Origin: UBA6120 sp964639215
Lineage (GTDB): Bacteria > Bacillota_I > Bacilli_A > RFN20 > CAG-826
Direction: 5' to 3'
DNA length: 49,590 nucleotides
Assembly: GCA_964639215.1 (NCBI GenBank)
Contig: CAZXCV010000010.1
Span: 1-49,590 of the forward strand
Both the position numbers and the translations under genes were made by a program. The notes beneath the pieces are model-generated. The model did no database searches. It was not told the origin of the DNA and worked only from the letters and a program-made list of their open reading frames with translations. Below, piece after piece: positions 32,915-41,188 of this stretch (the stretch's first letter is position 1; each line of letters begins with the position of its first letter).

Positions 32915-34442
32915 GAAAATCAAATATATCGTAGCGGTCACTGGCGCCCTCCTCTTAGCTGGCTGTGACATCATTGCACAACCTACCGATTACGAACAAC
33001 CTTTATTATCAAATCTGGTCACTGACATCGAGAAGAACATCGCCTCGGTCGTCTATGACGCCTTACGTGATAGTGGTTCATTGAATACCAAGGCCAAGGA
33101 TGACGTGATTAATCTCATCGCCGAAGATATCTTTGGTAAATACGCCGATAATTTAGCATCGACTGATTCTGATAAAGTGACATTTGTCGCTGATGTGCAA
33201 GAGCGCATCAACGAAAAGATGTATACCAAAATCACGAGCGGTGCCTATGAAACGCGTAGCAAATTCTCTGAAGAACGTTTTGCAGACTCTATCAAGAAGG
33301 AACTGTATCCAGTCGCCTATGATGCAAACAAGGGTTACATCAGCAATTATGTTTTCCTCCCCGTTTCTAAAGCTGACATTGCTAGTGGCGCTGCCTTAGC
33401 GAATGCGATTCATCTGGAATACTATGATGAATACATCCAAGGCGAAATCGTTCCCCAAATTTATCGCGACAAACTGATTGAACAATATGTGCTCGATCAA
33501 GATTATGCGACGATTGGACGTTCCTATGCTCGCAAAGTCAACTACATTGCCATCAGAACAAACAGCAACCATCCTGAAGCTGCAAAATACTTGATGGATA
33601 CCTTTATTGACCGTTACATCTTGACAGCGACCCCAACCGGCATTGCTGATCTTGAAATCTTAGCCCGCGCATGGCGTGGGATTGACTTAGCCCCCGCAGG
33701 TGCTGAGCTAACATTATTAACGGCCGCTGGCCTCGATGTTACCAAAACATTAAAAGGTGATATTGATGCCCAATATGCCAAAATCACCGTCGATGCCCAA
33801 TTAACGGATACAACGATTGAAAATGATTTTACCGGTAATGGCGCTTATACCCCAACTGAAGGTAAAACCTTAAAAGAAAATGCACTCCGTAAACAAGACT
33901 TCACGACCGATGGTTGGTTTATCAAAAACGGTGGTCTTGAATCACTCCCAACCGAAATTCGTAATCGCCTCTTCAACATTGGCGTCGCTAATGGTGTCGA
34001 TCGCATCGTTGATGAATTCGATGCTTCCTTCACTGGTGCCAGTAATCAAATTTCGAGTTATGTCCGGAAGATTCATGGCAAATACTACCTCATTCCTCAA
34101 AACAGCCAACAAATTGGTGATCGGCTAAAAAATCGCGACTTCCTCTTATATGATGCTAGTAGTTCAACTTACTTCATCATTCAAATTGAAGACGCTGTCA
34201 ATACGACGAAACTCAATAAGTCTGAGACATCGACCACCAACTATGACGCAATCAAAGGAGCGGGAACCCGCGCGGCCATTGCTAGCGACGTCGCTAAAAT
34301 TCTTGGAGCCCGCGATGCCAATAAGACCACAGCATATAACCATTTCTTAAAGGAATATAGCATTGTATTCCACGATCAAGATATCTGGGAATACTTCAAA
34401 TCGACCTATCCCGATGTCTACGATAACGAAGACGATAAATAA
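32904..34442 (+). CDS. Large lipoprotein, probable chaperone partner of the PrsA-like protein
   Basis: A 512-residue protein with a signal peptide and lipobox LLAGC (lipidated Cys21). The first 200 residues are helical and charged, like the chaperone domain of SurA/PrsA proteins. A possible relic of a parvulin last strand (TYFIIQIEDA) lies near residue 425, but the HILVK and GDLG motifs are not visible, so isomerase activity is not predicted. It is translationally coupled to the PrsA-like gene (AAAGGAG 6 nt before its ATG) and shares its C-rich codon use. It may be a diverged paralogue; no family is recognised with confidence. Confidence 0.68.
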   Translation: MSSKKIKYIVAVTGALLLAGCDIIAQPTDYEQPLLSNLVTDIEKNIASVVYDALRDSGSLNTKAKDDVINLIAEDIFGKYADNLASTDSDKVTFVADVQERINEKMYTKITSGAYETRSKFSEERFADSIKKELYPVAYDANKGYISNYVFLPVSKADIASGAALANAIHLEYYDEYIQGEIVPQIYRDKLIEQYVLDQDYATIGRSYARKVNYIAIRTNSNHPEAAKYLMDTFIDRYILTATPTGIADLEILARAWRGIDLAPAGAELTLLTAAGLDVTKTLKGDIDAQYAKITVDAQLTDTTIENDFTGNGAYTPTEGKTLKENALRKQDFTTDGWFIKNGGLESLPTEIRNRLFNIGVANGVDRIVDEFDASFTGASNQISSYVRKIHGKYYLIPQNSQQIGDRLKNRDFLLYDASSSTYFIIQIEDAVNTTKLNKSETSTTNYDAIKGAGTRAAIASDVAKILGARDANKTTAYNHFLKEYSIVFHDQDIWEYFKSTYPDVYDNEDDK

Positions 34443-34456
34443 CGGTCTTACAAACT

Positions 34457-34483
34457 AAAGGAGGTTAACCCCTCCTTTTTTTT
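34457..34483 (+). terminator. Rho-independent terminator of the lipoprotein pair
   Basis: AAAGGAGG-TTAACC-CCTCCTTT, an 8-bp stem, followed by a run of Ts. It lies 15 nt after the second stop codon. Confidence 0.9.
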
Positions 34484-34508
34484 ATATAATAAAAACGAGG
34501 TAAATATT

Positions 34509-34928
34509 ATGAAAGATTGTTTGTTTTGCAAAATCGTTAATGGAATCATTCCCGCTACCAAAGTATACGAAGATGATCATGTCCTCGCATTTTTAGATAT
34601 TTCACAAACGACAGTTGGTCATACGCTGGTAGTCAGCAAAAACCACCATGATAATTTCTTAGCAACACCAAAAGCGACGATGCATCGCGTCATGAACATT
34701 GCCCAACGGATTGGTCAAGCCCAAATCAAACAGCTTGGAGCTGCTGGTGTCAACATATTAACGAATAATTATAAAGCAGCAGGCCAATCCATTATCCACT
34801 TTCATGTCCACGTGATTCCACGCTACGACGTCTATGACAATTTAAGGATTGAGATGTATGAAAATACTCACATCAATGAGTTAAATTTACCTGTACTCGC
34901 TTCGAAAATATCGAAGGGGATCAAATAA
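34509..34928 (+). CDS. hit: HIT-family nucleotide hydrolase (Hit-like)
   Basis: A 139-residue histidine-triad protein. The triad is IHFHVHV (His97, 99 and 101), and the N-terminal CLFCKIV and distal histidines match the zinc-containing HinT/HitA branch, which hydrolyses nucleoside phosphoramidates and adenylates. GAGG lies 8 nt before the ATG. A TATAAT box at 34485-34490, just after the terminator, may start its transcript. The gene is convergent with yhaM. Confidence 0.93.
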   Translation: MKDCLFCKIVNGIIPATKVYEDDHVLAFLDISQTTVGHTLVVSKNHHDNFLATPKATMHRVMNIAQRIGQAQIKQLGAAGVNILTNNYKAAGQSIIHFHVHVIPRYDVYDNLRIEMYENTHINELNLPVLASKISKGIK

Positions 34929-34948
34929 GCAGAAAAACCGACATCCGT

Positions 34949-35887
34949 TTATTTTTTATATTTGCTTTGGTACAAACTTCGATCATCGAGGGCATAAACA
35001 CGCCCCGAGAATTCGCCTGGCTCAACTGCTTCAAGCGCTTTATCAGCCATCACAAGTTTGGCATCCATATCATCAATCATGCTTAAAAGTAAGGCTTCGC
35101 GCGTCATCGGAATTACCGGTGAGCCAAATTCTTGTTTACCGTGGTGCGAAATAACCATATGAGTGATCAGTGTCGCGATTTCTTCACTAATACCAAGCGT
35201 TTCTGATACTTTTATTATTTCAGTACTCATCAAGGTAATATGCCCAATCAATTTACCTGTCGCTGTGTATTTTGGAATAATCGGACCAGATAATTCAATT
35301 GTTTTTCCTAAATCATGAACGAGAATCCCGGCGATGAGCAAGTCGCGGTTAATCGAGGGATAATGAGGTGCAATAACTTCGCCAAGTTTAACCATCGACA
35401 ACGTATGATACAGTAATCCACTAGCGTATTCGTGGTGATTACGGACAGCAGCCGGATAAGTGATAAACGACTCATAATGATTTTTAATCAGTGTTGTCAC
35501 AAGTAATTTGATTTGCCCATCTTCAAGTGTATTGATAATTCGATTCAACTCTTTTTCCATATCCGATAGCGGTAGCGGTGCCGACATCATAAAACGCGCA
35601 TAATCGATTGGAGCGGTGACGAGCTTAGCTGTCTTAATTTTGAGTTGTAAACTGCCACGGTAGTTCAAAACATCAGCTTCTAATTCAATAATATTTCCCG
35701 GTACGTAAAGATCATTATCTTCAGGAAAAAGTTCCCAGACTTTACCATCAAGTGATCCCGTTTTATCCTGAACACTAATCGTGAGATAACTCGTATTGTT
35801 GTTGGTAACACCCTTCGTCGCGTTGGTAATTAAATATTGACCAATAATTCGTTGACCTTCACTGACATCTTTAATCCATGGCATCAT
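34949..35887 (-). CDS. yhaM: 3'-5' exoribonuclease YhaM
   Basis: A 312-residue protein with an N-terminal OB-fold nucleic-acid domain (residues 10-90: GQYLITNATKGV, SLDGKVWEL) and a C-terminal HD metal-dependent domain with LVHDLGKTIEL near residue 190 and THMVISHHG near 240. This is the architecture of Bacillus YhaM, which degrades RNA and single-stranded DNA from the 3' end. GGAGG lies 5 nt before ATG 35887. It overlaps recX by 17 bp. Confidence 0.92.
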   Translation of the reverse strand: MMPWIKDVSEGQRIIGQYLITNATKGVTNNNTSYLTISVQDKTGSLDGKVWELFPEDNDLYVPGNIIELEADVLNYRGSLQLKIKTAKLVTAPIDYARFMMSAPLPLSDMEKELNRIINTLEDGQIKLLVTTLIKNHYESFITYPAAVRNHHEYASGLLYHTLSMVKLGEVIAPHYPSINRDLLIAGILVHDLGKTIELSGPIIPKYTATGKLIGHITLMSTEIIKVSETLGISEEIATLITHMVISHHGKQEFGSPVIPMTREALLLSMIDDMDAKLVMADKALEAVEPGEFSGRVYALDDRSLYQSKYKK

Positions 35888-36671
35888 CTATTCCTCCGAT
35901 AACGTGCTTAATCTGTGCATAATTATAACCTTTTTGCGCTAAATATTGAAAAAGACGGTCTTGTAACTTCTTTCCTTTATATCTGCTTTGATATTTTCGG
36001 ATTGCAGTTTCATAATCTATTTTAATGTTTTTTGCTTGTTGGTCCTGATCGACGATATATTTTTTATCGATTATCTGCCTAATTACATGAGTGCGGTAAC
36101 CATGCCGCATGTACCAATCATAGCAATAATCAATCGCGGCTCGCTGCGAACGAGTAGCTAACTTCGGAGCAAGACGTTCCCAAAGTGGCTCAGCTTTATC
36201 AATTTCCTCGCCTTCGTGATATTCATGTTTTTCAAGCAATTTAGCGTCAATCCCTTTTTCGAGTAAATCATTGATAATGCGGTCATAGCCATGTAACTGC
36301 ATCTTGCCGTAATCAAAGCGATCGACGATATATTGCTCATCATTTAGAAGCTGGTATTGCTCGAGTTGTTTTAAAATCGCTTCAACCATCCAACGCTTCG
36401 CACCCTTCGCATACAATTTATTTTTTAATGTGCCACTGGTATAAGGACCTCGTCCTAATAAGCGAAGGGCATATGTCTCGAGTTGTGTCAACGAAGCCGC
36501 TTCTTCAATCTGGCTATATTCAAGTGGTGTAATAACTTTTCCTGGATATAAAAAGAAATCAGTGTAGCGTTGATGTGTCAAGGCAAACATCGCTTTTCCA
36601 ATATAAACGCGAACCGATTTTTTTAGTGGTTGAATCTTGGTAATCGTTTTACCAGTATTTTCTAATGGCAC
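35871..36671 (-). CDS. recX: Regulatory protein RecX
   Basis: RecX caps and restrains RecA filaments. The protein of about 266 residues is helical, with three-helix repeats: ETYALRLLGRGPYTSGTLKNKL, QLLNDEQYIVDRFDYGK, GYDRIINDLLEKGID and a C-terminal YLAQKGYNYAQIKHVI. The open frame begins at 36722, but the family pattern starts at ITKIQPLKK, so GTG 36671 is preferred; it overlaps the glycosyltransferase by 23 bp. RecA itself lies about 24 kb away. Confidence 0.8.
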   Translation of the reverse strand: MPLENTGKTITKIQPLKKSVRVYIGKAMFALTHQRYTDFFLYPGKVITPLEYSQIEEAASLTQLETYALRLLGRGPYTSGTLKNKLYAKGAKRWMVEAILKQLEQYQLLNDEQYIVDRFDYGKMQLHGYDRIINDLLEKGIDAKLLEKHEYHEGEEIDKAEPLWERLAPKLATRSQRAAIDYCYDWYMRHGYRTHVIRQIIDKKYIVDQDQQAKNIKIDYETAIRKYQSRYKGKKLQDRLFQYLAQKGYNYAQIKHVIGGIDDAMD

Positions 36672-37821
36672 GATAATACACTTCCATAATATGATCATAG
36701 AATCGATCAATCGAATAGACATCGACCGCCTTTAATGCAGACTCAATGACCTTTTCTTTATTAATAGGTGGTAGATTTTCTAGACGCGCTAACTTCTCAA
36801 CAAAATCATCATCATCATTAAAAAAGAACCCCGTCACATTATCGATGATCGTATTTCGGAGATTTTCGTCATATCTTGCAAGGACGAGGCGATGACTGGC
36901 CATCGCTTCCATAAATGTCAAGCCTTGTGTTTCTGTAATTGAGGCAGAAGCAAATACATCTGCGAGATGATAATAAAAGGGCACGGTGTAGGTCGGTACA
37001 GCTCCAAGAAATAAAATATGCTCGGTAACTTCAAGTTGCTTTGCTAAATCCATTAGCCCGGTGCGCGATGGACCATCCCCAACAATGATGAATTTTGAGG
37101 GACCACGTTGTTTTTTAAGATACTTTGCGTATCCTCTGATGAGAACGTCAACGCTTTTTTCCTCAGCTAATCGACCGAGTGACAAAATGATAAATTTGTC
37201 ATTTAGGTCATGCGTTTGTTTGAATGCCTCAAGTTCATTTTGTTGAATGCGATCATCTTGAAATTTAGAAAAATCAATACCAGTGGGCACGATGTTAATG
37301 TAACGATCGGTTCCGTATTGACGAAAGACGTCTTTTGTCTTTTCAGATGGTGAAATAAATTCAGTGCATTGATACGCGACATACTTTGAAAATACGCGCA
37401 TAACGCTTTTAGCAAATCGATCAAAGTGTTCGCCTTTGCCGGCATAGTGGGTATAGTCTTCGTACATTGTATGATACGTATTCACGGTGGGAAGATTTTC
37501 TCGACTAGCAACGATTTTCCCAAAAATGCCGATCCCGACTTCTGTTTGAATATGAACGATATCAAGATGCCATGATTGAATGATCTTCATCGCTCGAGAA
37601 TTATAAAAACTCGCCAAACGATAACCATAAAGTTTCTTGAGTTCTAATCCAGGAATGTATAAAACATTATCTTTATATTCCAGGTGGTTTGTCTGCGCGT
37701 TTGTCGTGACGACATAAGCCGCATGACCATTTTTTCTTAAAATATTAAAAAGGTTTTGGGTCGAGATAGCGACACCATTGATCTGCGGTGGATAAGTATC
37801 CGAGAAAAGGGCGATATTCAT
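36649..37821 (-). CDS. GT4-family glycosyltransferase, probable diacylglycerol glucosyltransferase
   Basis: A 390-residue GT-B-fold glycosyltransferase. N-terminal glycine-rich loop DTYPPQINGVAIS (residues 8-20), VNTYHTMYED in the acceptor side, IVPTGID, and the C-terminal nucleotide-sugar site ETQGLTFMEAMA. The pattern matches the 1,2-diacylglycerol 3-glucosyltransferases of Acholeplasma and other Bacillota that make membrane glycolipids. The partner 2 bp upstream is a flippase-like membrane protein, a common pairing in glycolipid synthesis. Substrate is inferred, not shown. Confidence 0.82.
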   Translation of the reverse strand: MNIALFSDTYPPQINGVAISTQNLFNILRKNGHAAYVVTTNAQTNHLEYKDNVLYIPGLELKKLYGYRLASFYNSRAMKIIQSWHLDIVHIQTEVGIGIFGKIVASRENLPTVNTYHTMYEDYTHYAGKGEHFDRFAKSVMRVFSKYVAYQCTEFISPSEKTKDVFRQYGTDRYINIVPTGIDFSKFQDDRIQQNELEAFKQTHDLNDKFIILSLGRLAEEKSVDVLIRGYAKYLKKQRGPSKFIIVGDGPSRTGLMDLAKQLEVTEHILFLGAVPTYTVPFYYHLADVFASASITETQGLTFMEAMASHRLVLARYDENLRNTIIDNVTGFFFNDDDDFVEKLARLENLPPINKEKVIESALKAVDVYSIDRFYDHIMEVYYRAIRKYW

Positions 37822-37823
37822 GA

Positions 37824-39251
37824 TTAATCTTTCGTTGGATCGTGGGGATCAATCAAGAATTCATCTGTATCGAGCGTTAGTTTTTCTTTTAGTTGCCGTT
37901 CGGCAGATATTCTCGTTGTTTCATTACTCTTACTTTTTTCGAGTTCGCGCTTTTTCCTTCGAGCTTTAATACCGAGGAAGTCGCCGGTTACTGCCTTAAT
38001 CTTAATCTCCATATCTTTACGAGATAACTGCGATGTTTCCCACATCGTATCGCTGGAAAGTTTACGAATCGCATAAGTTGATCGTTGGAGTTCGACGAAG
38101 GTTCTTCGGTCGCTCTGGAAATTGTCCTCTTGCGGCGCGGAACGATAAAATGCCGAGGCAAAACCACTGACGATTAGCGTTAAATAGAATGTTGTCGATC
38201 GCCAAATAAGCTGAGGCGCCAACGTCGCGGCATAAGATCCAAAGAGCGATTGGAATAAGTGCGAGAAAAACAGTTCGCTGATACCGGCTGAACCTGGTAG
38301 TGGCGCCAAATTCGTAATCACATACAAATAACTTGTCATAAAGACACCATCCCATATCGTTCCACTAATCGTAATCGTTGGTAGGGACATGGCAATGACA
38401 ACTGGGAGCGAATACAATACAAAGTAGCGGAACATGAATAACACATAAAGGAAGACGGTGACGCGAATATTTGATTGCAATCGCCGTAACTCAACCCGAA
38501 AGTTTTCGATTTGAGCATGAAGATTATTTTTGACAACTTCAGGATGTTTGATAATCCGCATTTTTCCGAGAAGACTGACAATCCCATCAATCACAACATT
38601 ATGAATAAATTTTGAGTAGGCTAAGAAAAAAATGCCAATTATCACCATAAAATTGAGACTGAACCCAAAGATAGCCAGCGAAATGGTTGGGAAGTCTATC
38701 CCGAATAATGTGATTGGTTGAATAATTCCGATAAAATCTTTTAATTTAAAAATAACTGCTAAAATGCCCCAGGTCACAAGCGCCATTTGGTTTAAAAGAA
38801 AATGCATGACAAGAATCGAAGCCGCGCTCGAAATTTCCAAACCTTGCTTTTTAAATGTATATGCTTGGGCAAACTGACCACCGCTATGACCCGGTGTTAC
38901 ATTGTTATAAAAAATTCCAATTAAAGCGTTAGCAACACCTTTTCCAACAGAAAACCTGGTTGTATATAATCGCGCGAGAATAAACAAGATCAGCCCTTCA
39001 AGCAAAAATACTCCAAGCACTAGCGCCATGGCAACAGCGATGTAACGAACATCTACATTGACCATCGCGTCGACAACAGCGCTGAGATTATCGCGTAAAT
39101 TGAAATATAAGACGCCACCTGTAATTAAAAGAACGATGGTAATATTTATCAAATATTTCCGATGAACTTTCTTGGGGCGATGGCGACCGTGAACTTCTCC
39201 TTCACGTCCGCTATTTATTTCGATGGTTAATGGGTCTTTATTGTCTTTCAT
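37824..39251 (-). CDS. UPF0104/MprF-N-type polytopic membrane protein (flippase-like)
   Basis: A 475-residue protein with about eight membrane helices and the conserved loops of the lysylphosphatidylglycerol synthase TM family: NNVTPGHSGGQ (about residues 114-124) and APLPGSAGISELFF (about 316-329). It lacks the C-terminal aminoacyl-transferase domain of MprF, so it is expected to flip a lipid rather than aminoacylate it. A charged cytoplasmic tail of about 110 residues is unusual. It is the first gene of a unit with the GT4 glycosyltransferase, recX and yhaM. Confidence 0.85.
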   Translation of the reverse strand: MKDNKDPLTIEINSGREGEVHGRHRPKKVHRKYLINITIVLLITGGVLYFNLRDNLSAVVDAMVNVDVRYIAVAMALVLGVFLLEGLILFILARLYTTRFSVGKGVANALIGIFYNNVTPGHSGGQFAQAYTFKKQGLEISSAASILVMHFLLNQMALVTWGILAVIFKLKDFIGIIQPITLFGIDFPTISLAIFGFSLNFMVIIGIFFLAYSKFIHNVVIDGIVSLLGKMRIIKHPEVVKNNLHAQIENFRVELRRLQSNIRVTVFLYVLFMFRYFVLYSLPVVIAMSLPTITISGTIWDGVFMTSYLYVITNLAPLPGSAGISELFFSHLFQSLFGSYAATLAPQLIWRSTTFYLTLIVSGFASAFYRSAPQEDNFQSDRRTFVELQRSTYAIRKLSSDTMWETSQLSRKDMEIKIKAVTGDFLGIKARRKKRELEKSKSNETTRISAERQLKEKLTLDTDEFLIDPHDPTKD

Positions 39252-39271
39252 ACACTTAAATTACTTTATGT

Positions 39272-39280
39272 ATTATACCA
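39272..39280 (-). promoter_or_regulatory. Extended -10 promoter of the flippase-glycosyltransferase unit
   Basis: TGG followed by TATAAT on the minus strand, 20 nt before ATG 39251, predicted leader about 13 nt without a Shine-Dalgarno sequence. No -35. Confidence 0.5.
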
Positions 39281-39361
39281 TAATGGAACGACATAAAATT
39301 TATGATAAGTGCCAAATATTATTTAACACAAGTTGGAAATTAATGTGATTCCATCTATATA

Positions 39362-39389
39362 TTATCCATTAAAGTAGTATAATGGATAA
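39362..39389. promoter_or_regulatory. Inverted repeat over the -10 region of the ABC exporter promoter
   Basis: TTATCCATT (39362-39370) and AATGGATAA (39381-39389) are perfect 9-bp arms around a 10-bp centre. The -10 box TATAAT (39378-39383) is inside the repeat, 27 nt before the exporter ATG. A dimeric repressor bound here would block RNA polymerase. No regulator gene is adjacent. Confidence 0.6.
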
Positions 39390-39410
39390 GCATGTTTTGA
39401 GTGATTGAAG

Positions 39411-41186
39411 ATGAAAAAGTATTTACGAATAATGTGGGATATTACAGAGGGGCATCGCCTTGCCTATCTTTTTTCTTTTATTTTGCAATTTTTTGCTGTG
39501 ACGATTATGCTCTTATCGACATTCATGACCAAAATACTGATTGACACGATTGTTGGTGACCCCTCACTCGGTCCAATCGATAGTTTTCTGACACATATCT
39601 TTGGTGGTCAACCATTTTTACGAAACAACATGTGGGTGTTTTCAGTCATTGTACTCGGGCTTGGAACATCACGAGCATTACTCTTTTGGGCACGAATATA
39701 TTACCGTGGGTTAGTTGAATCTAATATCGGGCGAGAGATGCAATTAAAACTCTTTTATCATATTGAACGTTTGCCTTATCCCGCACTTAAGAAAGCTAAA
39801 AGTGGCGATTATATTCAAACTTGTACCCGTGATGAAGAAACCGTTCGTTCATTTGTTACACGGCAACTCTTTGGCGTTTCATATACGATCGTCATTGTCC
39901 TTGAATCATTTTTTATCCTATGGACGTTATCATGGAAAATCGCCATCATCACGATTATCGTTTTACCAATCATGTTTATTTACTCATTTTTATTAATAAA
40001 ACGTGTCCGAAAACTATATCGTGCGACCGAAGATAGCGATGGTCTCGTCAGTGCTAAAATCGAAGAAACACTCGCAGGCATTCGACTTGTCAAAGCCTAT
40101 AATAATGAAAAGTATGAAATCGATGATTTTGATAATCATCTCAAAGATTATCGCCATAAATTTATCAAGTGGCGCAAGTTATCAAGTTTCTTTTTTGCTA
40201 GTAGTGATATTTTTGTATTCGGACAAATTGTGTTAACAACTTTATTCGGATTATATTTAGCATTATCAAACGAAATCTCAGTAGGAACGCTGGTAGTTGC
40301 ATTTTCGTTTGTGAGTATGGTCGTTTGGCCAGTTCGTGATGTCGCCATGACATTATCAAATTTAGCGCGTGCCGTCGCCGCTATGGATCGAATTAACGTG
40401 ATTTTACATCAGCCACTCGAAGATATCGAAACTGGTTTACGTCCCGACATTAAGGGAACGATTGATATCAAGGCGATGTCATTTCAATATGATGATGGTG
40501 ACGAAACGATTTTAAAAAATATCAATCTATCAATCAAAGCGGGTGAGACGATTGCCATTATGGGGAAAACTGGAAGTGGAAAATCAACACTAAGCCATCT
40601 CTTAACGCGACTTTATGATTACACATCTGGTTCGATCAAAATCGATGGCATTGAACTAAAAGACATTGCCAAAGAACATATTCGCCGCGAAATCGCCACA
40701 GTGCTTCAAGAACCATTCCTATTTTCAAAAACAATCATCAATAATTTAAAGATTGCTAATCGCAAGGCAACGGTTGAAGATATATACCGCGCCGCACAAA
40801 TCGCTGATATCCATCAAAATATTTTATCGTTTAAAGATGGCTATGATACGAAAGTCGGTGAAAAAGGCGTAACTTTATCGGGTGGGCAAAAACAACGACT
40901 CGCAATTGCGCGTACGATTATCAACAAAGCACCGATTCTCGTCTTTGATGATAGTTTAAGCGCCGTCGATACCGAAACCGATATTCATATTCGTCAAGCT
41001 TTACGTTGTCGCCAATCTGATACAACGACGCTGATTATCACACACCGAGTTGCCACGGCTAAGGATGCTGATCGCATCGTCATTTTAGAAAATGGGACAA
41101 TTGCGCAAATCGGCACGCATGACGAACTATTACAAATTGATGGTCTTTATCGTCGGATATACGATATCCAGACACGCATGGTGTAA
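39411..41186 (+). CDS. ABC multidrug exporter subunit A (heterodimeric, degenerate ATP site)
   Basis: A 591-residue half-transporter: six membrane helices in residues 1-310 and a nucleotide-binding domain with Walker A GKTGSGKST (near 385), signature LSGGQKQRL and Walker B LVFDDSLSAVD (near 512). The catalytic glutamate after Walker B is Asp, so this subunit supplies the degenerate site of a heterodimer such as BmrCD or TM287/288. ATG 39411 is preferred to the TTG at 39405. Only a weak GAGTG site precedes it. It is coupled to subunit B, with a 2-bp gap. Confidence 0.9.
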   Translation: MKKYLRIMWDITEGHRLAYLFSFILQFFAVTIMLLSTFMTKILIDTIVGDPSLGPIDSFLTHIFGGQPFLRNNMWVFSVIVLGLGTSRALLFWARIYYRGLVESNIGREMQLKLFYHIERLPYPALKKAKSGDYIQTCTRDEETVRSFVTRQLFGVSYTIVIVLESFFILWTLSWKIAIITIIVLPIMFIYSFLLIKRVRKLYRATEDSDGLVSAKIEETLAGIRLVKAYNNEKYEIDDFDNHLKDYRHKFIKWRKLSSFFFASSDIFVFGQIVLTTLFGLYLALSNEISVGTLVVAFSFVSMVVWPVRDVAMTLSNLARAVAAMDRINVILHQPLEDIETGLRPDIKGTIDIKAMSFQYDDGDETILKNINLSIKAGETIAIMGKTGSGKSTLSHLLTRLYDYTSGSIKIDGIELKDIAKEHIRREIATVLQEPFLFSKTIINNLKIANRKATVEDIYRAAQIADIHQNILSFKDGYDTKVGEKGVTLSGGQKQRLAIARTIINKAPILVFDDSLSAVDTETDIHIRQALRCRQSDTTTLIITHRVATAKDADRIVILENGTIAQIGTHDELLQIDGLYRRIYDIQTRMV

Positions 41187-41188
41187 TT

